A stretch of 64,000 nucleotides of DNA, taken from Myxococcota bacterium (lineage in GTDB: Bacteria; Myxococcota; Kuafuiibacteriia; Kuafuiibacteriales; Kuafuiibacteriaceae). Below are positions 39,846 to 50,062 of this stretch, one piece after another (positions within the stretch are counted from its first letter, which is position 1; each line of letters starts with the position of its first letter). The translations under genes and the position numbers were made by a program. A model generated the notes under the pieces. The model saw only the letters and a program-made list of their open reading frames with translations. It had not been told where the DNA came from and did no database searches. The stretch is from the NCBI GenBank assembly GCA_028289325.1, contig JANQQN010000278.1, forward strand, positions 1-64,000, read 5' to 3'.

Positions 39846-40679
39846 TCAAGGTAGGCCGGCGGAAAAGGAGGCGGCGAGCGCTCGACACGTCTCGGTAGTG
39901 GCGGCGTCACACGGCAGCCACGTTTCGATCCGAAGCTCGTCGAGCAGGACCGCTTGCGGAGCCTGAAACACGGTCACCGTAGTAATGAACCGCAGGTCGA
40001 CATCGCCGGCCCGAAGGTGCACGACCAGCGCCGGCGACGAGGGTGCGCTGAGGTCCACTCGCCGCCAGTCTTCGGCGACGGTGGGAAGGGCGAGAACCTC
40101 GTCGAGGACCTGTCTCAGCGGCCCATCCCGCTCGGCGAGGACCTCCCGCTGGGCTCGCCACAGCAGCGCTTGTCCGATCTCGTCGAAGTTCACCAGCGCC
40201 GGCTGGGCGCCCGCAGGGTCGAAGGTCAGCCGGAGGAGGTTCAGACCGGTCGCTGCGGCCGGGTCCAGGTCGCCCATCACCATCCCGAACAGCGCCCGAG
40301 CCCCGTGGTTCAGGTCGACCACATCGTAGGTTCGGTCGATCACCACGAGCGGGAAAGGCTCGTGGTGATCCTTCATCAAGCGCAGGGCCAGCGCCACCTC
40401 CTCGGGAAGCGCGCGGTGAGGATCGGACTCCGGATAGACCGGGTCGTGACCGGCCGCTCGCAGCATCGCGTTCGCGTGGCGCAAAGGAACGTCGAGCGCG
40501 GTCGCGAGACGCACCACCATCTCCGCGCTCGGCGTGGAGCGCCCGGTCTCCAGGAAGCTGACGTGGCGACTGGACACGTCGGCGGCCAGGGCGAGGTCGA
40601 GCTGGCTCAACCCGCGTTGGCCGCGCCAGTGCTTGAGCAGAGCGGGGAACAGCCCCGCGCGTCCGTCGGTCTCGGGCAT
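39846..40679 (-). CDS. XRE family regulator with MmyB-like ligand domain
   Basis: HWRGQRGLSQLDLALAADVSSRHVSFLETGRSTPSAEMVVRLA HTH; MmyB-like C-term. Confidence 0.88.
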   Translation of the reverse strand: MPETDGRAGLFPALLKHWRGQRGLSQLDLALAADVSSRHVSFLETGRSTPSAEMVVRLATALDVPLRHANAMLRAAGHDPVYPESDPHRALPEEVALALRLMKDHHEPFPLVVIDRTYDVVDLNHGARALFGMVMGDLDPAAATGLNLLRLTFDPAGAQPALVNFDEIGQALLWRAQREVLAERDGPLRQVLDEVLALPTVAEDWRRVDLSAPSSPALVVHLRAGDVDLRFITTVTVFQAPQAVLLDELRIETWLPCDAATTETCRALAASFSAGLP

Positions 40680-40799
40680 GGGCCGTCTCCTCGTGGAAGC
40701 TCCGAGCCATAGCAGCGCGGACCCTGGGCGTCACCTACCTCGGGAGGTCATTGTCGGCGCGGAACGCCGCGTGATTGACCCTTCGTCAGGAGGACCGTC

Positions 40800-41681
40800 A
40801 TGGCGACCATCACCAGCTTCGAAGCCACTCAACTCTTCCACACCGCCCCTCAGCGCACGATCGACGTCGGCGCGGGGGAGGTTGCTTATCGACGCGTAGG
40901 GTCGGGTCCCGACGCGCTGTTCGTCCACGGGTGGCCCGTGAGCAGCGCCACGTTTCGCGGGCTGCTTCCTCATCTCGCCGACCACGTCACCTGTCACCTG
41001 GTTGACCTGGTGGGGGCGGGCGACAGCCGCTTTGATCGATCGACGATCATCAGCATCGACCGACACATCGAGACCGTTCGGCGTCTCATCGACGCTCTGG
41101 GGCTCGAGCGGGTGGCCCTGGTCGGGCATGACAGCGGGGGGATGATCGCGCGCCACGCGATGGCTGGCGACCCTCGCCTGACCGGGATGGCGCTGGTCAA
41201 CACCGAGCAGCCGCAAGGGTTGACGTGGCGCTTTCGGCAGTTTCTGTGGATGGCGAAGGTCCCCGGGTTCGAGCACATCCTCGCCTGGGCGGCCATGAAG
41301 CCAGGCCTGCGTCGCAGCCCCTATCTGCTCGGGGACTGCTTCGTCGACCGCACCCAGCTCGACGGCGAGTTCGAGACGCTCTTTTTGGCCCCGCTTCGCG
41401 ATGACCCGGATCGCCGGTGGGCGGCGGGGCGGCTGGCCCAGACCTTCGAGAACCGACACGTCGCCGGCCTCGCCGAGGCCCACGCTCGCATCGGGGCGCC
41501 AGTCCAGCTCGTTTGGGGCGAACGAGACCCGTTCTTCCCCGTCTCGTGGGCGCGGGAAATGGTCTCGTCATTCCCGGACGCCGACTTACACGTCGTCCCC
41601 GACGCGAAGCTGTTCGTCCACGAGGAACGCCCGCAGGCGGTCGCGGAGGCGATGTTGCCCACCTTGGCGGGCCGCCGATAG
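40800..41681 (+). CDS. Alpha/beta hydrolase (haloalkane dehalogenase-like)
   Basis: VHGWPVSSATFRGLLPHL, LVGHDSGGMIARHAM, WGERDPFFPVSWAREM. Confidence 0.88.
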   Translation: MATITSFEATQLFHTAPQRTIDVGAGEVAYRRVGSGPDALFVHGWPVSSATFRGLLPHLADHVTCHLVDLVGAGDSRFDRSTIISIDRHIETVRRLIDALGLERVALVGHDSGGMIARHAMAGDPRLTGMALVNTEQPQGLTWRFRQFLWMAKVPGFEHILAWAAMKPGLRRSPYLLGDCFVDRTQLDGEFETLFLAPLRDDPDRRWAAGRLAQTFENRHVAGLAEAHARIGAPVQLVWGERDPFFPVSWAREMVSSFPDADLHVVPDAKLFVHEERPQAVAEAMLPTLAGRR

Positions 41682-41756
41682 CGGGTTCGGTCCGCGATCG
41701 ATCGGCAACTTCCGCTCTGGGACCCGGAAGACGGCCCCGGTAGGCTCACCGTCGCG

Positions 41757-42443
41757 ATGGTCGGTCGACTGCTTTGGGTCCTGGTTCTGGTGGCGCTATC
41801 GACACCGAGGTCCGTCTTCGGGCAGTCGAGCGTCCATGACTTTCAGCTGAGCGGCAGCGCCTCGGTCATCAGCGAAGACTGCATTCGTTTGACCCCCGAC
41901 CTCCCCTACGTCAGCGGCTCGGCGTGGTTCAAGCGCGCCATCGACCTGACCCGGCCCTTCGAGATGCGAATGAGCTTGGTGCTGGGGAGCAAAAACGAGC
42001 AGGGGGCCGACGGGATCGTCTTTGTCTTCCATCCCCGCATTCAGACCGGCTTTCGCGGAGAAGGCATGGGCTTCGCGGGCCTGAGGCCGTCGTTGGGTAT
42101 CGAGTTCGATACCTATCGAAACGTTCACCTCAATGACCCTCAAGCCGACCACCTGGCGGTGATGCTGGACGGCCAGCGTTTCCATGGCGAGTCGGGGCTG
42201 GGGTTGGTGGAGCTCGACAACCTCGAAGATGGCGCGCGGCACCCGCTGCGCATCACGTGGGATCCCCAGCGCGCCGAGCTCAGCATCTATCTCGATGAGA
42301 AGCTTCGGGCCGCCTATCGCGGCGACGTCATCAAGCGCGTCTTCGGCGGGCAGACTCAGGTCTACTGGGGGATGACGGCGGGAACCGGCCGACTCAGCAA
42401 CGACCAAGACGTGTGTCTCGACCGAACGTTTCTGAGCGTGTGA
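41757..42443 (+). CDS. L-type (legume-like) lectin domain protein, secreted
   Basis: SVHDFQLSGSASVISEDCIRLTPDLPYVSGSAWF...GADGIVFVFHP...LGIEFDTYRN. Confidence 0.83.
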   Translation: MVGRLLWVLVLVALSTPRSVFGQSSVHDFQLSGSASVISEDCIRLTPDLPYVSGSAWFKRAIDLTRPFEMRMSLVLGSKNEQGADGIVFVFHPRIQTGFRGEGMGFAGLRPSLGIEFDTYRNVHLNDPQADHLAVMLDGQRFHGESGLGLVELDNLEDGARHPLRITWDPQRAELSIYLDEKLRAAYRGDVIKRVFGGQTQVYWGMTAGTGRLSNDQDVCLDRTFLSV

Positions 42444-42474
42444 GCGGCGGACAGCGAAAGGCCGTCCGCCGCTC
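42442..42474. terminator. Bidirectional intrinsic-type hairpin between convergent genes
   Basis: GAGCGGCGGAC-(11 nt)-GTCCGCCGCTC, 11-bp perfect stem. Confidence 0.65.
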
Positions 42475-42484
42475 GTTCACGCCA

Positions 42485-43762
42485 TCACTGGGCGCGCGAC
42501 CAAACGTGGATGGCCGGAGGCGCGGCGGGACCCACCATAATCATCTCGTCCTGGACCACGACCCCGGCTCCGAACCCATCGTCCGGCATGGGGCGCTCGT
42601 CTTTCAGGTAGTACAGCTGACTCCATTCGCTCTGCTGCCGCTCGAATACGTACGCGGCGCCTGGTCGCTGGTCGGTCAGAAACGGGGTGTCGCCGAAGTT
42701 GTTGACCCCGCCCACTTCGCCGTTTTCCCGCGGGGCGCCGACGACGAGGCGGTCGCTCGTGAGCGCGACGTCGAAGCCGAACCATTGATCCGGGTGTTGG
42801 TTGCTGGCCTGCAGGCGAGCGGTCTCGCTCCACTGGCCGGTGGTCCGCTCGAACACGTAGACGGCGCCGGCCTCTTGGTCTTCGAGCGGCGACCCGACCG
42901 CGATCCGCTGGTCGTCGACCGCGACCTGGCAGCCGAAGCCCGAGGTGGCGGTCGCGGTGACGGGGACGATGATCTCGGGCTCGGCAAAGGCGTCGTCGCT
43001 GCGCTCGTACACCAACACGTAGCCGCCCTTGGTTTCGTCGTTGGCCGCGCCGCCGCCAGGGAGGCCGAGGACGAGCGCGGTTTCACTGAGGGCGACCGTC
43101 GGGCCCACGGCGCAGTCCACATTCCGCTCGGTGGTGTCGTCGGGGGCGGCGGGCGCCGGTCGGGATCGCCACTCGGTGCCGATTCGCTCGAATAGGCTCA
43201 GCGTTCCCGGGGGACACGAATTCGCCACCGCCAGCATCGTCTCCGTGGCCGACAGGCCGCTGATGCAGCGATTCGCAGGCACGACGTCGCTCAGCACGCC
43301 GTTCACGGACCACGTCTGCTCGTCTCGCTCGAGAATCCAGATGTCACGGCCGTAGGCCGCGAACAGCCAGTCGCCGGCGATGGCCAAGAACCGGCCGAGA
43401 TCCGCGCCGTTGTCGGCGGTGGTGGCCGTGAACACCTGCGTCTGTCGCCACCCCTCGCCGTCCCGCTCGTGCAGGACCACCGCGCCCTCCTCGTAGACCC
43501 GATCTTGGTCATTGAAGTCGAACGCGGACCGAGAAAAGATCATGTGCGCGGCCAGCGCGTTTTCCGTGGCCACCATCGCGATCGCATCCACTTGGCGCAC
43601 GCCCCCGATCAGGGCCTCGCTCTGGAGCGGAGAGTCGAACGGAACCCGCTGCACGTAGTCGAGACCCTCGGCCGTCATGTCCACCGCCTCGTCGTCGCTT
43701 CCGCAGCTCGCGACCGTGGCCGCGAGGGCGAGCATCCACCAGCTATTCGATTTGAATTTCAT
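42485..43762 (-). CDS. FG-GAP repeat lipoprotein
   Basis: Lipobox VASCGSD; repeated GxAxVFER / VVGAPRENG-type units. Confidence 0.8.
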   Translation of the reverse strand: MKFKSNSWWMLALAATVASCGSDDEAVDMTAEGLDYVQRVPFDSPLQSEALIGGVRQVDAIAMVATENALAAHMIFSRSAFDFNDQDRVYEEGAVVLHERDGEGWRQTQVFTATTADNGADLGRFLAIAGDWLFAAYGRDIWILERDEQTWSVNGVLSDVVPANRCISGLSATETMLAVANSCPPGTLSLFERIGTEWRSRPAPAAPDDTTERNVDCAVGPTVALSETALVLGLPGGGAANDETKGGYVLVYERSDDAFAEPEIIVPVTATATSGFGCQVAVDDQRIAVGSPLEDQEAGAVYVFERTTGQWSETARLQASNQHPDQWFGFDVALTSDRLVVGAPRENGEVGGVNNFGDTPFLTDQRPGAAYVFERQQSEWSQLYYLKDERPMPDDGFGAGVVVQDEMIMVGPAAPPAIHVWSRAQ

Positions 43763-43781
43763 CTTTGTTGTCCTCTTTCAG

Positions 43782-44768
43782 TCAGATTTCTTTTGAGTAG
43801 AGGAGTCCGCGCCATCGAATCTCGACCGTGCCTTGCTGAGCGGCGATGAACGCCACCCACGGTGCGTCGTCGCTGGGCGCCACGTCGGCGCCGCTGCCGT
43901 CGACGGTCACCACCGGGTTGAGCCCCATGATCCGACGCTGAGGCCCGCGGTCGGAGCGTCCGAACACCACCACCCAGGTGCCTTCGACGTCGGCGTCATA
44001 CGCCGTGAGCACGTCGAGGGCGGTGATGGCATCCGGCGACTCGTACCGCAGCGCGCCGTCGAGCTCGGGCGGGCCCGAGCCCACGTTCGGCAGAACGAGG
44101 GTCGTCGTGGCTTGGGTGACCCCGCCGCCGATGACCACCCGGTCGCCGCTGTCGAGCTGCCCTGGTCGGCGGGCGAGAAAACGCCCTTCGACGTCGTCCC
44201 TGAGCACCAGGCGGCCCTCGGCCGAATTTTCGACCGTCACCCCGTCGGCCGAAGTCACCACGCCGGCCGCGACCATCGTCGACCCTGCGCCGTCCCGGAT
44301 CCTGGCCACCGCCGGCGCGCGCCCCAGCGCCAATAGCCCCAAGGGCACGGTCGCGCTGCGGGCGAAGGGCGGAACCACGTCGGGAACTCCGAGCTCGAAC
44401 GAGAGGGCGTCGGGGGCCGTGACCCGCACCGGCTCGGTGCGGACCCGGACCTCCCCGTCCCACAGTCGAATCTCGGCGTCCCCGGTTCCGGTCGTCCGCA
44501 GGCGCGCGGCCCAGAACCGAGGCGCATCGATCGCCTGTCGAAACAGTCGAACTTCGACCACGCCGTCGTCGCTCGATTCGAAGCGGGGATCGGTGGTGTT
44601 GGCCAACTCGGGGAACGCCGTCACGACGTCGAGGCCGGGGGCGTAGATCGCGGACCATCCCTCGGGGACCACGAACAGCGATGACGGTGATGTCCACTCG
44701 TCGAGCTGGGCGTCGCCGCAGGCCGCGGTCGTGACGATGGCAAAAGCAAAGCCGGAAGCGATTCGCAT
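43782..44768 (-). CDS. Hypothetical lipoprotein
   Basis: MRIASGFAFAIVTTAACGDAQLDEW lipobox; 19 bp downstream of the next same-strand gene. Confidence 0.68.
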   Translation of the reverse strand: MRIASGFAFAIVTTAACGDAQLDEWTSPSSLFVVPEGWSAIYAPGLDVVTAFPELANTTDPRFESSDDGVVEVRLFRQAIDAPRFWAARLRTTGTGDAEIRLWDGEVRVRTEPVRVTAPDALSFELGVPDVVPPFARSATVPLGLLALGRAPAVARIRDGAGSTMVAAGVVTSADGVTVENSAEGRLVLRDDVEGRFLARRPGQLDSGDRVVIGGGVTQATTTLVLPNVGSGPPELDGALRYESPDAITALDVLTAYDADVEGTWVVVFGRSDRGPQRRIMGLNPVVTVDGSGADVAPSDDAPWVAFIAAQQGTVEIRWRGLLYSKEI

Positions 44769-44905
44769 GGCGCGTCCTCCTTTTGCCAGGCTGGGACCGC
44801 CAGGCGGGAGGCTCGGGCAACAAAAGATATTTTGCCTAAATCGAAGGCCCCACGGTCCTCAGCGATGACGGACGGGCCGTCAACCGGACCGGCGTCGGTG
44901 AAAAA

Positions 44906-45454
44906 ATGGCGTGGACCTCGGCAGAAACTGCTTTGATCCGCCCTGTGCGGTGGATGGACGCCCATCCTGGTGCTCGGCCGGCGTTGTCCGAGCTGTACCG
45001 GCGCTACGGGGCCGTGGTTCGACGTCGGGCCCGGCAGATCACCGGCAGCGACGACGAAGCGCAGGAGGTGCTTCAGGAGCTGTTCCGGACCCTGGTCGAG
45101 ACCCCTCAGGCCCTCGACGAAGTGCGCGAGCCGGTGGCGTGGCTGTATCGGGCGACGACCCACATGTGCCTGAATCGGATCCGCAATCGAAAAAACCGAG
45201 AGCGGATCCTGCGGGAGCAGGGCGAGGCCCCCGAGGCGCGAGAGGGCGACGCAGAAGCGGCGACGGTGGTCAAACAGGCGCTGCAGGGGCTGCCCGAGAA
45301 TCTCGCCGTCGCGTTCGTCTATTACTACCTCGATCAAATGACCCACGCCGAGATCGCCACCATGCTCGGCTGTTCGCGCCGTCAGGTGGGATACCTCCTC
45401 GAGCAGGCTCACGCCCACCTGGAGCGGCTGAAACGGGAGGTTCAGGATGGCTAG
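44906..45454 (+). CDS. ECF-type RNA polymerase sigma factor
   Basis: Sigma-2 AQEVLQELFRTLVETP...VAWLYRATTHMCLNRIRNRKNR; sigma-4 LPENLAVAFVYYYLDQMTHAEIATMLGCSRRQV. Confidence 0.9.
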   Translation: MAWTSAETALIRPVRWMDAHPGARPALSELYRRYGAVVRRRARQITGSDDEAQEVLQELFRTLVETPQALDEVREPVAWLYRATTHMCLNRIRNRKNRERILREQGEAPEAREGDAEAATVVKQALQGLPENLAVAFVYYYLDQMTHAEIATMLGCSRRQVGYLLEQAHAHLERLKREVQDG

Positions 45455-46259
45455 TCTCCGCTCGGAGCTCGAACGATTGCGCACTCGCCGCGACGACCGC
45501 TGTGCGTCCGACCTGGAGCTCGACCGCCTGCTGGCGAGCGAGCTCGACGCGACGGCCGCGGCGAACCTGCGGCAACGGGTCTCGGCGTGCGCGCACTGCC
45601 GCGACCGGCTCTCGGCGCTCGAGGCCGACCGTGAGGCCTTCCTCGCCGGCTCGATGCTGCCGTTTGCGGATTCTCCCGCACCGAGCGAACGGCGCCTGCC
45701 GGGGGCCGAATTCCGCCCGGATCCGAGCGAGGGTTGGCTTCGCGTTCTGCGGCCTCGCCGAGGCTGGTTCGGCGCCCCGGCCGCGGGGGCGCTGGCGGCA
45801 GCGGCGCTCGCAGCGGTGTTCGTCGGACTCGGCGTGCCGCCGGACCAGACCCGGATGAAGGGCGCGGACGGCTTCGGATACACGGTGGTGGGTGCGGATC
45901 TCCGAATCCGGGGTGACGAGACCACGGCCCGCGCGCGTCCCGGCGATGAGCTGCAGTGGCGGTTTCGGGTCACGGCCCCCCGCTACGTGGCCGTGCTCTC
46001 GAGAGACGACACCGGTGCGGTCTCCGTCTATTTCCCGGCCGGGCTTCGCGCGGCGCGGATCGCGGCCGGCGCCGAGCAGGTGCTTCCGATGGCGCTGCGT
46101 CTGAACGACAGTAGTGTCGAAGAGGAGATCTTCGGGGTGATCTGCACCGCTGCGGTGGAGATTACGGACCTCGAAGCGGCCATCGTCGCCGCCGAGCCCA
46201 CCTTCCCTGACGGCTGCCACGCCCATCGACGCCGGCTTTCGGTGCAGAGGGTGCCGTGA
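45447..46259 (+). CDS. Putative anti-sigma factor, single TM
   Basis: Overlaps sigma gene; zinc-finger-like CAHCRDRL; TM GALAAAALAAVFVGLGV. Confidence 0.75.
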   Translation: MASLRSELERLRTRRDDRCASDLELDRLLASELDATAAANLRQRVSACAHCRDRLSALEADREAFLAGSMLPFADSPAPSERRLPGAEFRPDPSEGWLRVLRPRRGWFGAPAAGALAAAALAAVFVGLGVPPDQTRMKGADGFGYTVVGADLRIRGDETTARARPGDELQWRFRVTAPRYVAVLSRDDTGAVSVYFPAGLRAARIAAGAEQVLPMALRLNDSSVEEEIFGVICTAAVEITDLEAAIVAAEPTFPDGCHAHRRRLSVQRVP

Positions 46260-47842
46260 GGCGCAGGGCGTTCGTGAGCTCGCTGGCGCTCGGGTGGCTC
46301 GTCGCGCTCGGCGCGGCCCACGCCGAAGAGCGATTCGCGGTGGTCATCGGCAACAACATCGGGGAGGCGGAAGAGGTCCCGCTCAAGTACGCCGAGGCCG
46401 ACGCGGCGCGAGTGGCGGCGGTGCTTCGGGACATTGGGTCGGTACGGGCCGAAAATCTGGTCCTGCTGCAAGGGCAAAACGAAGAGGCCGTTCGTCGGGC
46501 GCTGATCGCCATCAACGAGCGAATTCGGGCCGGTCGCCCCGCCAACACCACCCTGATCGTCTACTACTCCGGACACGCCGACGCGGGGGCGCTTCATCTC
46601 GGCGACACGACATTGAGCATCGACGAGCTGCGAGGCCTCGTTCAGGGATCCGCGGCCACGTTTCGGCTGTCGATCGTCGATGCCTGCCGCTCAGGCGGCC
46701 TCACCCGGGTGAAGGGCGGCACGATCATCCCTCGCAGCACGGTCATCGTTCGCGACGATGCCGTCGGCGAAGGTACGGTGTTCCTGACCGCGACGTCGGC
46801 CGACGAAAACGCCCAGGAGTCGGATCGAATCCGAGGCTCGTTCTTCACCCATTATCTGGTGACCGGTCTGCTGGGTGCGGCCGACGACGACCGGGACGGC
46901 GCGGTGGATCTCAACGAGGTGTACCGCTTCGCGTACGACAACACGCTGCGGGCATCGAGCCGGACGCTCGGGGGACAGCAGCATCCGACCTTTCATCAGG
47001 AGCTTCGAGGCAAGGGGGAGATCGTCTTGACCCGCTGGTCGGCGCCGGTGGACCGCGCGTTCTTCACCTTTCCCGCCGGACAGAGCTGGTTGCTGATCCG
47101 AGGTTCGGAGCAGGGCCCCATCGTCGCGGAGGTCAACGCGTACAGCGCGAACCGCACCATCGGGGTGAGGCCGGGTCGCTATTACCTGATGGGCCGGGCG
47201 TCGAACGCGCTGCTCGAAGGCGCCACCGACGCCGGGCGGGGGGCGCGGATCGCCGTCGAACGGCTGGACCTGACGAAGACGGACTACGCCCGTCTGGTGA
47301 GAAAGGGAGGCGCGTTCGCCCCTTCCGTCGCCTACGGGGTTGCGGCCGGGTACCAGCTGCGTTCGGGCCTCTATGCGGACAGCGGGCCGTGCCAGGGCGC
47401 GTACGCCGAGTACGCCGCGGACTGGGCGGTGGCCACCGCCGTTGGCCGCGTCGGTTATTGCGCGGGGCGGTTCTCGTTTCGAGGGAACGACGGCACCGCC
47501 GACGAGCTCGACCTCGGGATCCGGGGGCGACGGGTGTTCGACCTCGGTCGGTTCAGCATCCGACTGGGCATCGGTGCGGCATTGGCGATCCTTCGTCAGC
47601 GGATCACGCTGACCGACCGCGCCGGCGACCAGTCCCTATCGATCCGGGAGCAGAGAACCACGTTCGGCGCCCACGGCGATCTCAGCGTCGGCGCGTCGTA
47701 CGCGCTGCCGGCCGGGTTCTTCGTCGGCGCCGAAGGTCACGCCATGCTGTACCTGTTCGAGGTTCAGCAGACAGACTTGGATCCCGGGCTGGAACTTCGT
47801 TTTGCTTCGCGACTGTCGGCGATGATCGGCAAGCGATTCTAG
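46256..47842 (+). CDS. Caspase-like (C14) protease with C-terminal beta-barrel-like domain
   Basis: RFAVVIGNNIGEAEEVPLKYAEADAARV; IVYYSGHAD (His); LSIVDACRSGG (Cys); C-term beta-rich region ending RLSAMIGKRF. Confidence 0.83.
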   Translation: MRRRAFVSSLALGWLVALGAAHAEERFAVVIGNNIGEAEEVPLKYAEADAARVAAVLRDIGSVRAENLVLLQGQNEEAVRRALIAINERIRAGRPANTTLIVYYSGHADAGALHLGDTTLSIDELRGLVQGSAATFRLSIVDACRSGGLTRVKGGTIIPRSTVIVRDDAVGEGTVFLTATSADENAQESDRIRGSFFTHYLVTGLLGAADDDRDGAVDLNEVYRFAYDNTLRASSRTLGGQQHPTFHQELRGKGEIVLTRWSAPVDRAFFTFPAGQSWLLIRGSEQGPIVAEVNAYSANRTIGVRPGRYYLMGRASNALLEGATDAGRGARIAVERLDLTKTDYARLVRKGGAFAPSVAYGVAAGYQLRSGLYADSGPCQGAYAEYAADWAVATAVGRVGYCAGRFSFRGNDGTADELDLGIRGRRVFDLGRFSIRLGIGAALAILRQRITLTDRAGDQSLSIREQRTTFGAHGDLSVGASYALPAGFFVGAEGHAMLYLFEVQQTDLDPGLELRFASRLSAMIGKRF

Positions 47843-47863
47843 TCGGTGCGACGTGGTCGCCCG

Positions 47864-49765
47864 TCAGCTACTATTGTCTTGCGCGTCCTGCCCGTTTGGC
47901 TTCGTGTAGAAGCGACCGAGACAGAGCGCCAACTCCCTGCTGTCGATGGGTTTTGCAATCACCTCCTCAATGCCGACCGATCGAAACCGCTCCTTGTCAG
48001 ACTCAAGTGCACTTGCGGTCAACGCAACGATTGGAGTCGACGCCATCCGAGGGATTTGCCGAATTCGACGGGTCGCCTCGACGCCATCGAGCTTGGGCAT
48101 CTGGATATCCATCAGCACCAGGTCGAATTTGTTACGCCGCACGCTCTCGACCGCCGCTGCGCCATCCTCGACGACGGTTACGGCAACGTCCATTCGCTCC
48201 AGGAGCTTCACGATCACCCGCTGGTTTACGATATTGTCTTCCGCTACGAGCACCCTCATCCCGTCGAACTCCGGTGGCGCGCAGGTGGCCGCTGTCTGCT
48301 TTGCAGGACCGTGAGAATCGCCAACCCTCGACAGAGGAAGTAGTACCTTGAAGATCGAGCCTACGCCTACGCAGCTCTCCACGGAGAGGCGACCTTCCAT
48401 GAGCTCGACGAGCCGCTTCGTGATGGCCAATCCCAGACCCGCACCTCCGTGATTTCGGCGATCGCACCCCGCGACCTGAGTAAACTCTTCAAAAACGAGG
48501 TCGAGTTGGTCAGAGGCAATGCCGGGGCCCGTGTCTTCGACCTCGAGGGTGATCTCCTCCGCTCCGGCACGGGAGGACCCAGCCAAGATCCGGACGGTGA
48601 TGCATCCAGAATCCGTGAATTTTATGGCATTACCCAGAAGGTTTCGGAGGATCTGTGCATACCGGTTCGCGTCAAGATTGAATAGAACCCCTTCCGGTAC
48701 TGATGTCTTCAGTGCCAGCTCGAGACCCTTTTCGGTGGCGAGCGGTCGCATGAGCGAAAGTGTTTCCCGAGTCTCCGTCGCTATACAACTCGGGCGTGGG
48801 TACAGCTCCAGCTTCCTCTCGTCGATCTTCGAAAGATCGAGAAGGTCATCAACGACCACCCGGAGCGACTGCGCCGAGTGACGCACGATCTCGACGAGGT
48901 GTCTTGCTGCCGGCGGCAGATCATGATCCTCGGCGAGCTCTGCACACAGGCCAATGATCCCGTTCATCGGGGTTCGAAGTTCATGGCTGACGTTGGCCAT
49001 ACGCTGACATCGAGCTCGCATCGCCCGTCGTGCGGAATCTCGATCTTCCACGAGCGCGCCGTGGGAGGTCGATAAGGCCGCCATCTTCTCCTGGAGCTGA
49101 TGCTCCGCGTCCTTGAGATGGGTAATATCCGTATAGACGCCGATCAGCCCCGTCACCTCGCCCGCGCGATCCAATACCGGCGCCTTACTTGTACTCAGCC
49201 ACGCCGTCTGTCCGTCTCGCTGCTGAGGTTCTACGACGTTGGTGAGGGAAGTCTTGGAGGTCATGACCTCTCTGTCGCACGTGTGAAAGAACTCGATCTG
49301 GTCCTCCAAGAAGCCCAGATCGTAATCCGTTCCACCCCTGACTTCGTCTACCGACATGTTGAAGTCACTTGCGAAGACGCCATTGACGTCTTGAAAGACG
49401 TGATCGCGGTTCTTCCAAAAGACCCGGTGAGGCCGCGGAATAGCGCGGAACGCCGATCGAAGCGATTCCAACTGAATTCGCGTAGCTCTGAGCTCTTCTT
49501 GGATGCGCTCGTTAGCGCTACGCAGCTGCTCAACGAGCTGCTGTTCTCCAACCGCTGGTGTTTGTGTCCGAGGGCTGCGCTTATCAACTGAGTCGACGAA
49601 GGCGCATACTTGATCTCCAAGCAAGCGGCAAAAGCCCGCGCCAAAGCTCAGCTCGGCGCGAGGTACTCGGCTCGACGACGGCCCACGTTCGGCGTCGGAG
49701 CCAGACGGCGTCCCGTCCGCCGAATGCTCCTCCCAGTCTGCACCGCAGCGGTGGCACTTCCCCAT
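47864..49765 (-). CDS. Hybrid sensor histidine kinase (PAS-HisKA-HATPase-REC)
   Basis: RMANVSHELRTPMNGIIGL; ATPase DTGPGIASDQLDLVFEEF; receiver DLVLMDIQMPKLDG. Confidence 0.92.
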   Translation of the reverse strand: MGKCHRCGADWEEHSADGTPSGSDAERGPSSSRVPRAELSFGAGFCRLLGDQVCAFVDSVDKRSPRTQTPAVGEQQLVEQLRSANERIQEELRATRIQLESLRSAFRAIPRPHRVFWKNRDHVFQDVNGVFASDFNMSVDEVRGGTDYDLGFLEDQIEFFHTCDREVMTSKTSLTNVVEPQQRDGQTAWLSTSKAPVLDRAGEVTGLIGVYTDITHLKDAEHQLQEKMAALSTSHGALVEDRDSARRAMRARCQRMANVSHELRTPMNGIIGLCAELAEDHDLPPAARHLVEIVRHSAQSLRVVVDDLLDLSKIDERKLELYPRPSCIATETRETLSLMRPLATEKGLELALKTSVPEGVLFNLDANRYAQILRNLLGNAIKFTDSGCITVRILAGSSRAGAEEITLEVEDTGPGIASDQLDLVFEEFTQVAGCDRRNHGGAGLGLAITKRLVELMEGRLSVESCVGVGSIFKVLLPLSRVGDSHGPAKQTAATCAPPEFDGMRVLVAEDNIVNQRVIVKLLERMDVAVTVVEDGAAAVESVRRNKFDLVLMDIQMPKLDGVEATRRIRQIPRMASTPIVALTASALESDKERFRSVGIEEVIAKPIDSRELALCLGRFYTKPNGQDAQDNSS

Positions 49766-50062
49766 GACTTGAGCATCGATAGATCTGATAAGTGTTGGAG
49801 CTTAAAGACGTGAAAATACATGTATTCACTCCGCTGGGTATCTCGGTACGTGTTCCAAAGCGAATTGAAGCACCGGAACACCGGGCGTTCGAGTCCCCCG
49901 CTGGCAAAGCGTGACCGGTCGAGGCGAAGATGACGGTAGGTATCAGAAGACCAACTACCAAAGTCGCGGACTTGCAGGGCCTCTTCACCGGTTGCTGAGC
50001 TCCTACGGCGGCTTCCGAACTCGGTCGTGAAGAGGGTCATGCGATAGACGCGGCCGTGGCCC

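Noticed and set aside
38534-39898. 454-aa plus-strand ORF
   Set aside because: Antisense to FHA/trypsin protease, which has motif support.
46294-48351. 685-aa plus-strand ORF
   Set aside because: Arg/Gly-rich shadow frame of the caspase-like gene and then antisense to the hybrid kinase; no recognisable domain.
49766-50062. Small ORFs (e.g. 49584..49988) in the gap between hybrid kinase and porin
   Set aside because: No motif, no good start context; likely non-coding intergenic/promoter region.
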